Source: Agrobacterium pusense
GTDB lineage: Bacteria; Pseudomonadota; Alphaproteobacteria; Rhizobiales; Rhizobiaceae
DNA: 64,000 nt
Assembly: GCF_900102105.1 (NCBI RefSeq)
Contig: NZ_FNBB01000001.1
Location: forward strand, 248,001 to 312,000
Direction of reading: 5' to 3'
The position numbers were made by a program, and so were the translations under genes. Below, piece after piece: positions 1-7,948 of the stretch (the stretch's first letter is position 1; each line of letters starts with the position of its first letter). The notes under the pieces were generated by a model, which worked only from the letters and a program-made list of their open reading frames with translations, was not told the DNA's origin and ran no database searches.

Positions 1-175
1 CATTCTTTCCCGGCTGGAGCGATCCTCCATCGACCTCGTCATGCCGCTGGAAGAAAAATGGTACAGGCGCGGCACGGTCGAAGTGGGCAACCGGCAGTTC
101 ATCGTCGCCGATCCGGATGGTTACCTGATCCGTCCGTTCGAGAGCCTTGGCGAACGCCCTTTCCGGTTCGGTTGA
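1..175 (+). CDS. Glyoxalase/bleomycin-resistance family protein, C-terminal end (5' truncated by window)
   Basis: An open frame (frame 2) enters from the left edge and stops at a TGA at 173-175, giving the last 57 residues of a protein. The visible tail has a short strand, a Trp-Tyr-Arg-Arg-Gly stretch and the signature FIVADPDGYLIRPFESLGE. That pattern is typical of the last beta strands of vicinal-oxygen-chelate (glyoxalase/bleomycin resistance) folds, where a metal-binding Glu often lies in the final strand. The start and most of the fold lie outside the window, so no substrate can be named. The next gene begins 3 bp after its stop, so the two are probably co-transcribed. Confidence 0.7.
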   Translation, partial: ILSRLERSSIDLVMPLEEKWYRRGTVEVGNRQFIVADPDGYLIRPFESLGERPFRFG

Positions 176-178
176 GCC

Positions 179-844
179 ATGCTGCCTTTTCTCCCGCGGG
201 CCGTGGTTTTCGACATGGACGGATTGCTGATCGAGAGCGAGCGGCTCTATCGCGATTCATTTCTGGCGGCTTCGGAAGAAGGCGGCCACGGCATGAGGGT
301 GGAGACCTATCAGAAGGTCTGCGGCAGCCCGTGGGACGTCATTACCGGCACCATTTTTGCTGATTATGGCGCGGATTTTCCCATCGACAGTTTCCGAGAC
401 GCCTGGCTCCGGCATCTTGGCGTGATGATGGCTGATGGCGTGGCGTTGAAGCCGGGCGTCACCGAGATACTCGACCTTCTCGACAGCCTCGATATCCGCC
501 GCGCCATCGCCACCTCGTCGCGACACGATTCGGTGACGCGCCATCTTGGGCCCCACGATCTTCTCAAACGCTTCGACACAATTGTCGCGCGCGGCGACTA
601 TACGGAGCCGAAACCGGCGCCCATGCCCTATCTGACAGCCGCGCGACGACTGTCCCTCGATCCCGGGCGCTGTCTTGCCCTGGAGGATTCCTACTCGGGT
701 GTACGCTCGGCGACATCGGCGGGCATGATGACGATCATGGTGCCTGACGTTGCACCGCCGACCGAGGAAATGCGGGAGAAATGCGTGGCCGTCGCCAGCG
801 ACCTGCATATGGTGGCCGCCCTTCTGCAAAAAGCGCAGGCCTGA
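179..844 (+). CDS. HAD-superfamily (subfamily IA) phosphatase / phosphoglucomutase-like hydrolase
   Basis: This 221-residue protein has all four HAD motifs. Motif I is VVFDMDGLLIES near residues 9-20, with nucleophile Asp12 and Asp14. Motif II is the Thr/Ser in ATSSRHDS near residue 115, motif III the Lys in TEPKPAPMPY, and motif IV the acidic pair in ALEDSYSG. A helical cap lies between motifs I and II, as in beta-phosphoglucomutase, phosphoglycolate phosphatase and YniC-like sugar phosphatases. It should hydrolyse or isomerise a small phosphate ester in the cytoplasm, but the substrate cannot be read from sequence. It follows the upstream gene by 3 bp, which suggests translational coupling. 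Confidence 0.85.
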   Translation: MLPFLPRAVVFDMDGLLIESERLYRDSFLAASEEGGHGMRVETYQKVCGSPWDVITGTIFADYGADFPIDSFRDAWLRHLGVMMADGVALKPGVTEILDLLDSLDIRRAIATSSRHDSVTRHLGPHDLLKRFDTIVARGDYTEPKPAPMPYLTAARRLSLDPGRCLALEDSYSGVRSATSAGMMTIMVPDVAPPTEEMREKCVAVASDLHMVAALLQKAQA

Positions 845-983
845 GTAGAATGAAAATCGGGCTGGGGGCGCGAGACGGCGTCATACGTGCTTCGCGATTT
901 GGCGTCATGATGAAACGCATGTCGGGCTGGGGCGCCGCTACTGGGCAAACGGCTCCGCCGGCGTATCCATAACCGGGGTAATC

Positions 984-1361
984 ATGACGCCTGTCGCCGT
1001 GTCACTCATAACGCTGATACTGCTGGTTCTGTCCCTGTTCCAGATTGCGCTCGCCGCCGGCGCCCCTTTCGGCCGCCTTGCCTGGGGCGGCGCGCAAACG
1101 GTATTGCCGGGACGGCAAAGGATAGCCAGCGCAGCGACACCGCTCATTTATGCGCTTTTCGTTTCCTTCCCGCTGCAAAAGGCGGGTTGGGCCGACATCT
1201 GGCCGTCTGGCTGGGTTGAACCTGGAATCTGGATCATCGTCTGTTACATGGCGGTGAGCATCGGATTGAACGCAATGTCGAAAAGCCGCCCGGAGCAGCT
1301 GGTCATGGCACCTGTGGCTGCCGCTCTTGCGATCCTGTTCTTTGTCATCGCGTTCTCCTAG
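984..1361 (+). CDS. Small integral membrane protein, unknown function
   Basis: The 125-residue product has about four hydrophobic segments: residues 5-25, about 47-62, about 78-95 and 105-124. These are joined by short polar loops, including one with SKSRPEQL. I do not recognise a family motif. A purine-rich stretch just before the ATG is a weak ribosome site. The gene stands alone, 139 bp after the HAD gene and convergent with the MazG-like gene. It is called real because the membrane pattern is regular and no better frame overlaps it. Confidence 0.6.
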   Translation: MTPVAVSLITLILLVLSLFQIALAAGAPFGRLAWGGAQTVLPGRQRIASAATPLIYALFVSFPLQKAGWADIWPSGWVEPGIWIIVCYMAVSIGLNAMSKSRPEQLVMAPVAAALAILFFVIAFS

Positions 1362-1411
1362 CGGATCGCGGAGGCGCGACGCAGCAGGATCGAATGGTCC
1401 TCGGCAGAGCG

Positions 1412-1717
1412 TCAGGCTCCCGGCTTGAAGCGCCACTTGCGTTCTATCGCATTTTCGAGATCGAGACCGTTGCGATGCGCCAGCAGCAGCACGTGGCCGA
1501 GCAGATCGGCGGTTTCGTCAGCCAGATCACGCTTCATCTCCTCTTCGCTTCTGCCCCTGCTGCGCCCCCGCCCCGTCAGCCGGTTCCAGGCCTGCGTCAC
1601 CTCGCCCACCTCCTCCTGAAGCTTCAGCATGAACCAGTCGGGATCACGGGCGATCCCGTTTTCATCGGCATATTTCTGCGAGGCCGCCTCGAACTGGCGC
1701 ATCATGGACAGAAGCAT
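1412..1717 (-). CDS. MazG-like nucleotide pyrophosphohydrolase
   Basis: This 101-residue all-alpha protein has the MazG/dUTPase-type metal motif: EEVGE near residues 35-39, then DLADETADLLGH near residues 65-76. This is the ExxE...ExxD pattern that binds Mg2+ and cleaves nucleoside triphosphates to monophosphate and pyrophosphate. It has a single domain, like house-cleaning MazG-type enzymes, and not the two domains of E. coli MazG. An AAAGGA ribosome site lies 8 bp before the ATG. A short Arg/Ser/Gly-rich insert separates the two metal motifs. The exact nucleotide substrate is unknown. Confidence 0.8.
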   Translation of the reverse strand: MLLSMMRQFEAASQKYADENGIARDPDWFMLKLQEEVGEVTQAWNRLTGRGRSRGRSEEEMKRDLADETADLLGHVLLLAHRNGLDLENAIERKWRFKPGA

Positions 1718-1891
1718 TTGTTCATCCTTTGTTCGTGATATCCAACTCTAATCACGATTCTCCGGCAGCGTCGATTCGAAAGCGGACGGCGGATGGAATT
1801 TGCGCGACGAGCGTCTGCCGGGCCCCCTTGGCCCGGCGCTGTTTGATTTGCTGCTTAAACAGGCAGGCGCCAATGGCGCGGCCTGACGCCC

Positions 1892-2512
1892 TTAGGGGTA
1901 CATGCGGACCTTGGACCAGGCACCGTCTGGCGTGTCGCGGCGGAATTCGATGCGGTCATGCAGGCGGAACTTGCGGTCATGCCAGAATTCGATGCTGACG
2001 GGGCGAATGCGGAAACCGGACCAATGGGACGGGCGCGGAATATCGCCGATCGCATATTTGGCGGTATATTCAGCCACCGCCTTTTCCAGCGCGAAACGGC
2101 CTTCCAGCGGCCGTGACTGCTTGGATGCCCAGGCGCCGATGCGGCTGCCGCGCGGCCGGGAGGCGTAATAGGCATCCGCCTCCTCGTCGCTCACGATCTC
2201 CACCTCGCCGCGCAGGCGCACCTGACGTCGCAGGCTCTTCCAGTGAAAACACATGGCCGCTTTTTTCTGGCCGAGGATCTCCCGGCCCTTCTGGCTTTCG
2301 AAATTCGTGTAGAACACGAAGCCGCGGTCATCGACGCCTTTCAGCAGCACCATGCGCACATTCGGCAGGCCATTTTCGTCCACGGTGGCGAGTGCCACCG
2401 CGTTCGGATCGTTGATCTCGGAAGCCGTCGCATCCTTCAGCCATTCGGCAAAAAGCGTGAAAGGTTCATTTTCTTCCGTGAAGTCACTGGATGTTAACCC
2501 CGTTTCCGACAT
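1892..2512 (-). CDS. pdxH: Pyridoxamine/pyridoxine 5'-phosphate oxidase
   Basis: The 206-residue product has the usual PdxH length and landmarks. An N-terminal FAEWLKDA segment is followed by [44 protein letters not shown], and then [16 protein letters not shown]. The C-terminal FMN/PLP-binding end reads [12 protein letters not shown]. It oxidises pyridoxine or pyridoxamine phosphate to pyridoxal phosphate with FMN and O2 in the cytoplasm. It is divergent from the lipoprotein gene that begins at 2569, so the 56 bp between them must hold both promoters. Confidence 0.97.
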   Translation of the reverse strand: MSETGLTSSDFTEENEPFTLFAEWLKDATASEINDPNAVALATVDENGLPNVRMVLLKGVDDRGFVFYTNFESQKGREILGQKKAAMCFHWKSLRRQVRLRGEVEIVSDEEADAYYASRPRGSRIGAWASKQSRPLEGRFALEKAVAEYTAKYAIGDIPRPSHWSGFRIRPVSIEFWHDRKFRLHDRIEFRRDTPDGAWSKVRMYP

Positions 2513-2568
2513 ATTGACTAAAATGCTCCCGAGCTGATTTGGACCCCAGAGATGATCTCTGGTGAAAG

Positions 2569-3018
2569 ATGGTGACCGTCATAGCAAAGTCGAACAGTCG
2601 AACAAAGAGCCTCCTTTCGTCGGTAGCGGAAGTTTCCGCCGTCGTGGCGATGCTTGCGGTGCTGAGCGGATGCGTCAGCCTCGATCTGTTCGGCGGCGAC
2701 AAGGTTGACCGCTCGCTTTCCACTGCCTCCGTGCCGAACCAGCAGAATGGCAGCGCCCAGACCGACGATGTGACCATTCGCAATGCGGTGACATCGGCCG
2801 ATCTCGCCAAACTTGCCGACCAGCCGCTGCCCTGGGCGAACGCCGCCACCGGCAGCGCCGGCGTCGTGACCGCCATTCACGAAGACAAATCAAGCGGTTT
2901 CGTCTGCCGCGATTTCAAGACGACGCGCCACTCCTTCGAAGGGGTGGCAGCTTATTCCGGACAGGCCTGCCTGTCGGAAACCGGCGAATGGTTGATGACC
3001 CGCTTCGAGCAGAAATAA
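2569..3018 (+). CDS. Surface-antigen-like lipoprotein (RT0821/Lpp0805-type)
   Basis: This 149-residue protein carries a hydrophobic export signal ending in a lipobox, LSGC, near residues 33-36. The mature form would be a diacylated lipoprotein starting at Cys. The C-terminal half, with [18 protein letters not shown] and [15 protein letters not shown], matches the small RT0821/Lpp0805 surface-protein family common in Rhizobiales. The two Cys in that half could pair. The start is not certain: the ATG at 2569 gives a long n-region before the hydrophobic core. Its role is unknown, and it is most likely attached to the envelope. Confidence 0.75.
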   Translation: MVTVIAKSNSRTKSLLSSVAEVSAVVAMLAVLSGCVSLDLFGGDKVDRSLSTASVPNQQNGSAQTDDVTIRNAVTSADLAKLADQPLPWANAATGSAGVVTAIHEDKSSGFVCRDFKTTRHSFEGVAAYSGQACLSETGEWLMTRFEQK

Positions 3019-3221
3019 TCTGTTTACCCTTCCATGGGGAATAGGCGCGGCCCCGGTGCGTCGAACCTGCTCCGTAAAGGAGTGATTAGCAACTTATTGC
3101 AACAGTCGACGTTGATTAAACCGAGGGCGTGCAGGCGAATGATCGCGGGCACCCCTTTTCGGAGGGGTTAGCTTCAGGATTGCGCCATGACGGGCGGCAG
3201 GCGCCTGAGCCAACGTAACTG

Positions 3222-4346
3222 GTGTTTCGCATGCGCGATCCATATTCGATCCTCGGCGTAAAACGTGACGCCCGCCACGAGGAAATCAAGGCCGCCTGGC
3301 GCACGAAGGCGAAAACCGTTCATCCGGACGCCAATCGCGACGATCCCGATGCCTCGGCGCGATTCGCCGAGATCGGACAGGCCTACGACCTTCTGAAAGA
3401 CCCGAAAAAGCGCGATCTCTATGATCAGGCCCGCAAGGCTGCAGAAAAAAAGCAGCGCGATCAGACCATCATGCAGCAGCGGGAAGCCGCGCGCGAGGCG
3501 GCTGAACGCGCCAGGGCGGCCGAAAAGCTGATGGAAGAACTGGCCCGGGCGGACGCCCGCAACCGGACGCAGACCGGCCAGAAAACCGACGCCAGGACGG
3601 AAAGTGCCGAAGACATCGTCGAGCGGATTTTCGGCGCGGAGGCACAGAACGATCCCAAGGTACAGCAGGCGGCGGAAGCGGCAAAGGCTGCCGCAAGCGC
3701 CGCAAGAGCCGATGCGCCTGCCGCCGGCGAGGCCGTCCAGTCCGGCGCTGGCGATGACAGGGCGGCGCCCGTCTCGCTTGCCGCCAATCTCTTCAGCGCT
3801 CTCGTACGCCGGTTCCGCACGCCGCAACCAGCTCCCGAAAAGGCGCCCGATATCACGGCGGAGGCCATCGTCACGGTCGCCGATCTGCTGGAGCAAAAGT
3901 GGATTACCGTATCGCTTGCCGATGAACGAGAGGTTCGCTTCCAGCTGGAAGCCGGCATGACCGACGGACATGTGGTGCGGCTGAAGGGACAGGGGCTGAA
4001 GCTTCCGAACATGGCCCGCGGCGATCTCGCCGTGACATTGCTGACCGCGCGCGAGGATGCGTTTTCCCTTCGTGGCTTCGATATCCACACGACGTTGCCG
4101 ATCTCGCTCAGCGATGCGGTTCTGGGCTGCGAAGCAAAGGTCAAGACGCCGCTTGGCGAGGAAAACATCACCATTCCAGCCTGGTCAGGCTCGGACCGCG
4201 CGCTCAGGATTGCCGGCAAGGGTCTTGCCGACGGCAATGGCGGCTCCGGCGATCTCGTCATCGAATTGCGCATCGTCCTGCACGAGAAGCCCGATGAAAA
4301 GGTGACGGACCTGATGCGCCACATGCGCGAAGGCCTTTATTTGTGA
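3222..4346 (+). CDS. DnaJ-like co-chaperone (CbpA type, no zinc finger)
   Basis: The 374-residue protein has a J-domain at residues about 3-65 with the HPD motif (VHPDANRDD) needed to stimulate DnaK ATPase. A long Ala/Glu/Lys-rich linker follows at about 70-205. The DnaJ C-terminal substrate-binding domain is at about 210-365, with GDLAVTLLTAREDAFSLRG and LPISLSDAVLGCEAKVKTP. It lacks the Cys-rich zinc-binding repeats of true DnaJ, so it is closer to CbpA. The ATG at 3231 (MRDPYSILGV) is an alternative start, three codons in. It sits 131 bp before fabI in the same direction. Confidence 0.9.
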   Translation: MFRMRDPYSILGVKRDARHEEIKAAWRTKAKTVHPDANRDDPDASARFAEIGQAYDLLKDPKKRDLYDQARKAAEKKQRDQTIMQQREAAREAAERARAAEKLMEELARADARNRTQTGQKTDARTESAEDIVERIFGAEAQNDPKVQQAAEAAKAAASAARADAPAAGEAVQSGAGDDRAAPVSLAANLFSALVRRFRTPQPAPEKAPDITAEAIVTVADLLEQKWITVSLADEREVRFQLEAGMTDGHVVRLKGQGLKLPNMARGDLAVTLLTAREDAFSLRGFDIHTTLPISLSDAVLGCEAKVKTPLGEENITIPAWSGSDRALRIAGKGLADGNGGSGDLVIELRIVLHEKPDEKVTDLMRHMREGLYL

Positions 4347-4431
4347 AAGTTTTGCGAATAACCGGGACAACGCACCCTTTGTTACGTTCCCTAACAGTTG
4401 ATGATCCTTGGCAATCTTGAACAGGATTGCA

Positions 4432-4446
4432 GCCTATGCCATAGGC
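4432..4446. promoter_or_regulatory. Perfect 7-1-7 palindrome in the fabI leader/promoter
   Basis: GCCTATGCCATAGGC is a perfect dyad with a one-base centre. It lies 31 bp before the fabI ATG. It overlaps a possible promoter made of TTGAAC at 4417-4422, a 17-bp gap and CATAGG at 4440-4445. A repressor binding there would cover the -10 element. No regulator is adjacent, so the binding protein is unknown. Confidence 0.4.
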
Positions 4447-4477
4447 AGGACCGATCAAAAGTACTAGGGAGCATAAA

Positions 4478-5296
4478 ATGGCTCAGGCATCCGGCCTCAT
4501 GGCTGGCAAACGCGGCCTCATCATGGGTGTCGCCAATAATCGTTCCATCGCTTGGGGCATCGCCAAGGCCTGCGCCGACGCGGGCGCGGAAGTGGCTCTC
4601 ACCTGGCAGGGCGATGCGCTGAAGAAGCGTGTCGAGCCGCTGGCCCAGGAACTCGGCGCCTTCATGGCCGGTCACTGCGATGTGACCGATCTCGAGACGA
4701 TCGATGCGGTTTTTGCCAGCCTGGAAAAGCACTGGGGCAAGATCGACTTCGTCGTGCACGCCATTGCCTTTTCCGACAAGGATGAGCTGACCGGCCGTTA
4801 CCTCGACACCAGCCGCGACAATTTCAACCGCACCATGGACATTTCCGTCTTCTCGCTGGCCGCCGTTGCCAAGCGGGCGGAGCCCGTCATGAATGACGGT
4901 GGTTCGATCGTGACGCTCACCTATTACGGCGCCGAAAAGGTGATGCCGAACTACAACGTCATGGGCGTGGCCAAGGCCGCGCTTGAGGCAAGCGTGCGTT
5001 ACCTCGCCGTCGACCTCGGCAATCGCGGCATCCGCGTCAATGCCGTTTCCGCCGGCCCTATCAAGACGCTCGCTGCTTCCGGCATCGGCGACTTCCGTTA
5101 CATTCTCAAGTGGAACGAATATAATGCGCCGCTGAAGCGCACCGTTTCGATCGAGGAAGTTGGCAAGTCGGCGCTTTACCTGCTCTCCGACCTTTCGACC
5201 GGCGTGACCGGCGAAATCCACCATGTCGATTCCGGTTACCACACCATCGGCATGAAGGCGGTGGATGCGCCTGACATTTCGGTGGTGAAGGACTGA
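4478..5296 (+). CDS. fabI: Enoyl-[acyl-carrier-protein] reductase (NADH)
   Basis: The 272-residue SDR-fold enzyme has the FabI-type nucleotide site GVANNRSIAWGIAKA near residues 17-31. Its catalytic region reads LTYYGAEKVMPNYNVMGVAK, where the Tyr of PNYNVMG and the following Lys are the catalytic pair. This is the classical triclosan-target type FabI, which reduces trans-2-enoyl-ACP in the last step of each fatty-acid elongation cycle. The C-terminal stretch TGEIHHVDSGYHTIGM is typical. A GGGAG ribosome site precedes the ATG. The phosphatase gene follows after 35 bp, so the two may share a transcript. Confidence 0.97.
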   Translation: MAQASGLMAGKRGLIMGVANNRSIAWGIAKACADAGAEVALTWQGDALKKRVEPLAQELGAFMAGHCDVTDLETIDAVFASLEKHWGKIDFVVHAIAFSDKDELTGRYLDTSRDNFNRTMDISVFSLAAVAKRAEPVMNDGGSIVTLTYYGAEKVMPNYNVMGVAKAALEASVRYLAVDLGNRGIRVNAVSAGPIKTLAASGIGDFRYILKWNEYNAPLKRTVSIEEVGKSALYLLSDLSTGVTGEIHHVDSGYHTIGMKAVDAPDISVVKD

Positions 5297-5331
5297 CGAC
5301 AACCGGGAATGCTTGAAACTGGGGTATCGCC

Positions 5332-5925
5332 TTGCTCGTCTATGTGATCCGGCACGGACAAACGGACTGGAATGCGATACGCCGGCTTCAGGGCCAGAAA
5401 GACATTCCGCTCAATGATTTCGGCCGCCAGCAGGCGGTCGGCAATGGTCTGCTTCTCGCCCGCCTCCTGGGGGATCAGGCCGCGGATTTCGATTATGTAG
5501 CAAGCCCGCTCGGGCGCACGCGCGAGACAATGGAACTGATGCGCGGCGCGATGGGGCTCGATCCCAAGGCCTATCGCACCGACGACCGCCTCATCGAAGT
5601 TTCCTTCGGTGACTGGGAAGGGCAGACGTTGCCCGAGCTCAAGAAGGAATTTCCGGACCGGGTGAAGGCGCGCAAGGCCAACAAGTGGGATTTCATTCCC
5701 CCCGGGCAGGACGCCGAAAGCTATGAAATCCTCTCCTGGCGCATCGGCGCATGGCTCTCCTCCGTGGAGCGGCCGACAGTCTGCGTCTGCCATGGCGGCG
5801 TCATCCGCTCGATTTTCAGACTTGTTTCAGGCATGGACAAGGATGAGGCGTCGCGGACGCAAATCCCGCAGGACCAGATTTTGAAGGTCGAGATCGACAG
5901 GAACAGCGTGGAGTGGATTTCCTAG
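5332..5925 (+). CDS. Histidine phosphatase family protein (phosphoglycerate-mutase-like)
   Basis: This 197-residue protein starts at TTG and opens with YVIRHGQTDWN, the RHG phosphohistidine motif near residues 7-9. The second catalytic His is in VCVCHGGVIRS near residue 150. It also has SPLGRTRETMELM and SFGDWEGQ, as in GpmB/CobC-type phosphatases. It probably hydrolyses phosphomonoesters rather than acting as glycolytic mutase, because it is shorter than GpmA and lacks its insertions. It lies directly after fabI, with no terminator seen between them. Confidence 0.85.
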   Translation: MLVYVIRHGQTDWNAIRRLQGQKDIPLNDFGRQQAVGNGLLLARLLGDQAADFDYVASPLGRTRETMELMRGAMGLDPKAYRTDDRLIEVSFGDWEGQTLPELKKEFPDRVKARKANKWDFIPPGQDAESYEILSWRIGAWLSSVERPTVCVCHGGVIRSIFRLVSGMDKDEASRTQIPQDQILKVEIDRNSVEWIS

Positions 5926-5966
5926 GGGCTGGCAGCTTTCCCATGATTGGCAGGACGTCGCAGCTT

Positions 5967-6090
5967 GTTTCTTCTCTCCCCCGGGGAGAGGTGGCCCGAA
6001 GGGTGGGATGAGGGGGCAACGTTGCCGGATTTCGGAGAGCTTGCTCCCTTACCCGCTGCCGCGGACTTCTCCCCGTCGAGGAGAAGAAAC
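5967..6090. repeat. RIME-like palindromic intergenic repeat, copy 1
   Basis: A 124-bp element is bounded by GTTTCTTCTC at 5967 and its complement GAGAAGAAAC ending at 6090. The ends contain CCCCGGGGAGAG and CTCCCCGTCGAGGAG blocks. The interior has GTGGCCCGAAGGGTGGGATG followed by AGGGGGCAACG. The same modules recur at 9104-9238. Size, ends and location fit the Rhizobium-specific intergenic mosaic elements known from Rhizobiaceae. No coding potential was seen. Confidence 0.7.
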
Positions 6091-6142
6091 AGGTGGCACC
6101 CGCTCGTTTCACAAAGGGGGTTTTGACTTGGTAGGCGGCTGC

Positions 6143-6403
6143 TTACTCCACAACCTGCAGATCGTCGACCACACGTTTCCCATCCACTTCCGTGTAGAAG
6201 ACAACGACCTTCACGCCCGCTTTCAGACCTTCGAAATTGAATTCTTCCGGCACACGATAGGTCTTGCCGTCGTTCAGCGTGATACTTAGACCGTTCGCGT
6301 CGATCTTGCTGATCGTGCCTTCCACGTCGACGCTCTGGGCGAAGCCGTTGATCGGCATCAGGAGGTTGGCGGTGGCCAGAAGGGCGGCAATCATCATACG
6401 CAT
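6143..6403 (-). CDS. DUF1344 family exported protein
   Basis: The frame is open further upstream, but the ATG at 6403 gives an 86-residue product with a clear signal peptide (MRMMIAALLATANLLMPING, then FAQ). A single small domain follows, SVDVEGTISKIDANGLSITL then DGKTYRVPEEFNFEGLK and VVFYTEVDGKRVVDDLQVVE. This matches the DUF1344 family of Rhizobiales, a small beta-barrel-like periplasmic domain of unknown role. It is divergent from aroC and lies just after a RIME-like repeat. Confidence 0.8.
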   Translation of the reverse strand: MRMMIAALLATANLLMPINGFAQSVDVEGTISKIDANGLSITLNDGKTYRVPEEFNFEGLKAGVKVVVFYTEVDGKRVVDDLQVVE

Positions 6404-6838
6404 CGATCTAGCTTTCGTGGATTTGCGTGAAAACCTTACATGCATGAAGAATTGCCTTTCGAATGTGGCGGAAATTGCCCGCAACCATGACATTTTCGGC
6501 CCAATTGATGAACGGATTTCAAATCCTGTTCAAGCCGTTAGTGATTTTTACACCGCATTTTCCGGCAATATTGGAAAACTCGGGTTTAGGGTGGAAAACT
6601 CCGGCTCTTTTACAATTTCGTCATCTCAAAAAACCGTCGATCCGGTCGAATCACTTTCCGTCGCCCATGGCGGGACTGTCGTTTTTCGTCCTTTCGCGAG
6701 TCGTGGACGGTACGTCACCTTCTTATCGCGTTTGCGATGAAAGAAAGGCTTTTGCCTTGCCCGGATTTTCCACTAAGACAAATCCGCTTGTTTTAAACGG
6801 CGCTGTCCACAGGCGCCCCGTTTTCCGGTTTGAGAATT
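6404..6838. other. 435-bp gene-free region between the DUF1344 gene and aroC
   Basis: No convincing coding frame was seen. The region is richer in A+T than its neighbours and should hold the two divergent promoters. TGGAAAACTC occurs at 6572-6581 and again at 6592-6601, exactly 20 bp apart. The first copy also forms an inverted repeat with TTTTCC at 6558-6563 (arms TTTTCC and GGAAAA, 9-base centre). Confidence 0.5.
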
Positions 6839-7936
6839 ATGTCGCATAACAGTTTCGGTCATCTTTTCCGCGTTACCACCTGGGGAGAAAGCCACGGGCC
6901 GGCACTTGGCTGCGTGGTGGATGGTTGCCCGCCCGGCATCCGGTTTACCCTTGCCGAGGTGCAGCACTGGATGGACAAGCGCAAGCCGGGCCAGAGCCGC
7001 TTCGTCACCCAGCGGCGCGAGGACGATATCGTCAAGGTCCTTTCCGGCGTCATGCTGGATGAGGACGGCGAGACGATGACGACAACAGGCACGCCGATTT
7101 CCATGCTGATCGAAAATACCGACCAGCGCTCCAAGGATTATGGCGAGATCGCCAGGCGATTCCGCCCCGGACATGCGGATTTCACCTATGACCTGAAATA
7201 TGGCATTCGCGATTATCGCGGCGGCGGTCGCTCTTCCGCGCGCGAGACGGCGGCGCGTGTCGCTGCCGGCGCAATCGCGCGAAAGGTGGTACCCAGCCTC
7301 AACGTGCGCGGCGCGCTGGTGCAGATCGGCAAACACAGGATCAACCGCGACAACTGGGATTGGGATCAGGTCGATCAGAACCCGTTCTTCTGCCCTGATG
7401 CCGCCATGGTGCCCGTCTGGGAAGAATATCTCGACGGCATCCGCAAGGCCGGTTCGTCCATCGGCGCCGTTGTCGAAGTGATCGCCGAAGGCGTTCCGGC
7501 GGGTATCGGCGCACCGATCTACGCCAAGCTTGACCAGGATATTGCCTCCAGCCTGATGTCGATCAACGCCGTCAAGGGCGTGGAAATCGGTGAGGGTTTC
7601 GCCTCCGCCGAGCTTTCCGGCGAGGAGAATGCCGATGAAATGCGCATGGGCAATGACGGCAGGCCGATCTTCCTCTCCAATCATGCCGGCGGCATTCTGG
7701 GTGGCATTGCGACCGGCGAGCCCGTCATCGCGCGCTTTGCCATCAAGCCGACCTCGTCAATCCTGACCGAGCGCCAGTCGATCGATGCCGATGGCAACAA
7801 TGTCGACGTGCGCACCAAGGGACGCCACGACCCCTGCGTCGGCATTCGTGCCGTGCCGATCGGCGAAGCGATGGTGGCCTGCACCGTTGCCGACCATTAT
7901 CTGAGGGATCGCGGCCAGACCGGCCGGTTGAAGTGA
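6839..7936 (+). CDS. aroC: Chorismate synthase
   Basis: The 365-residue product starting at the ATG at 6839 has the three AroC signatures. These are [20 protein letters not shown] at the N-terminus, the Arg-rich [20 protein letters not shown] near residue 130, and the C-terminal [20 protein letters not shown]. It converts EPSP to chorismate with reduced FMN, the last common step of aromatic amino-acid synthesis. An upstream TTG at 6830 is in frame, but the family start [10 protein letters not shown] favours 6839. ribB follows after 12 bp, so the two are probably one transcript. Confidence 0.97.
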   Translation: MSHNSFGHLFRVTTWGESHGPALGCVVDGCPPGIRFTLAEVQHWMDKRKPGQSRFVTQRREDDIVKVLSGVMLDEDGETMTTTGTPISMLIENTDQRSKDYGEIARRFRPGHADFTYDLKYGIRDYRGGGRSSARETAARVAAGAIARKVVPSLNVRGALVQIGKHRINRDNWDWDQVDQNPFFCPDAAMVPVWEEYLDGIRKAGSSIGAVVEVIAEGVPAGIGAPIYAKLDQDIASSLMSINAVKGVEIGEGFASAELSGEENADEMRMGNDGRPIFLSNHAGGILGGIATGEPVIARFAIKPTSSILTERQSIDADGNNVDVRTKGRHDPCVGIRAVPIGEAMVACTVADHYLRDRGQTGRLK

Positions 7937-7948
7937 GGTATTTCCGCC

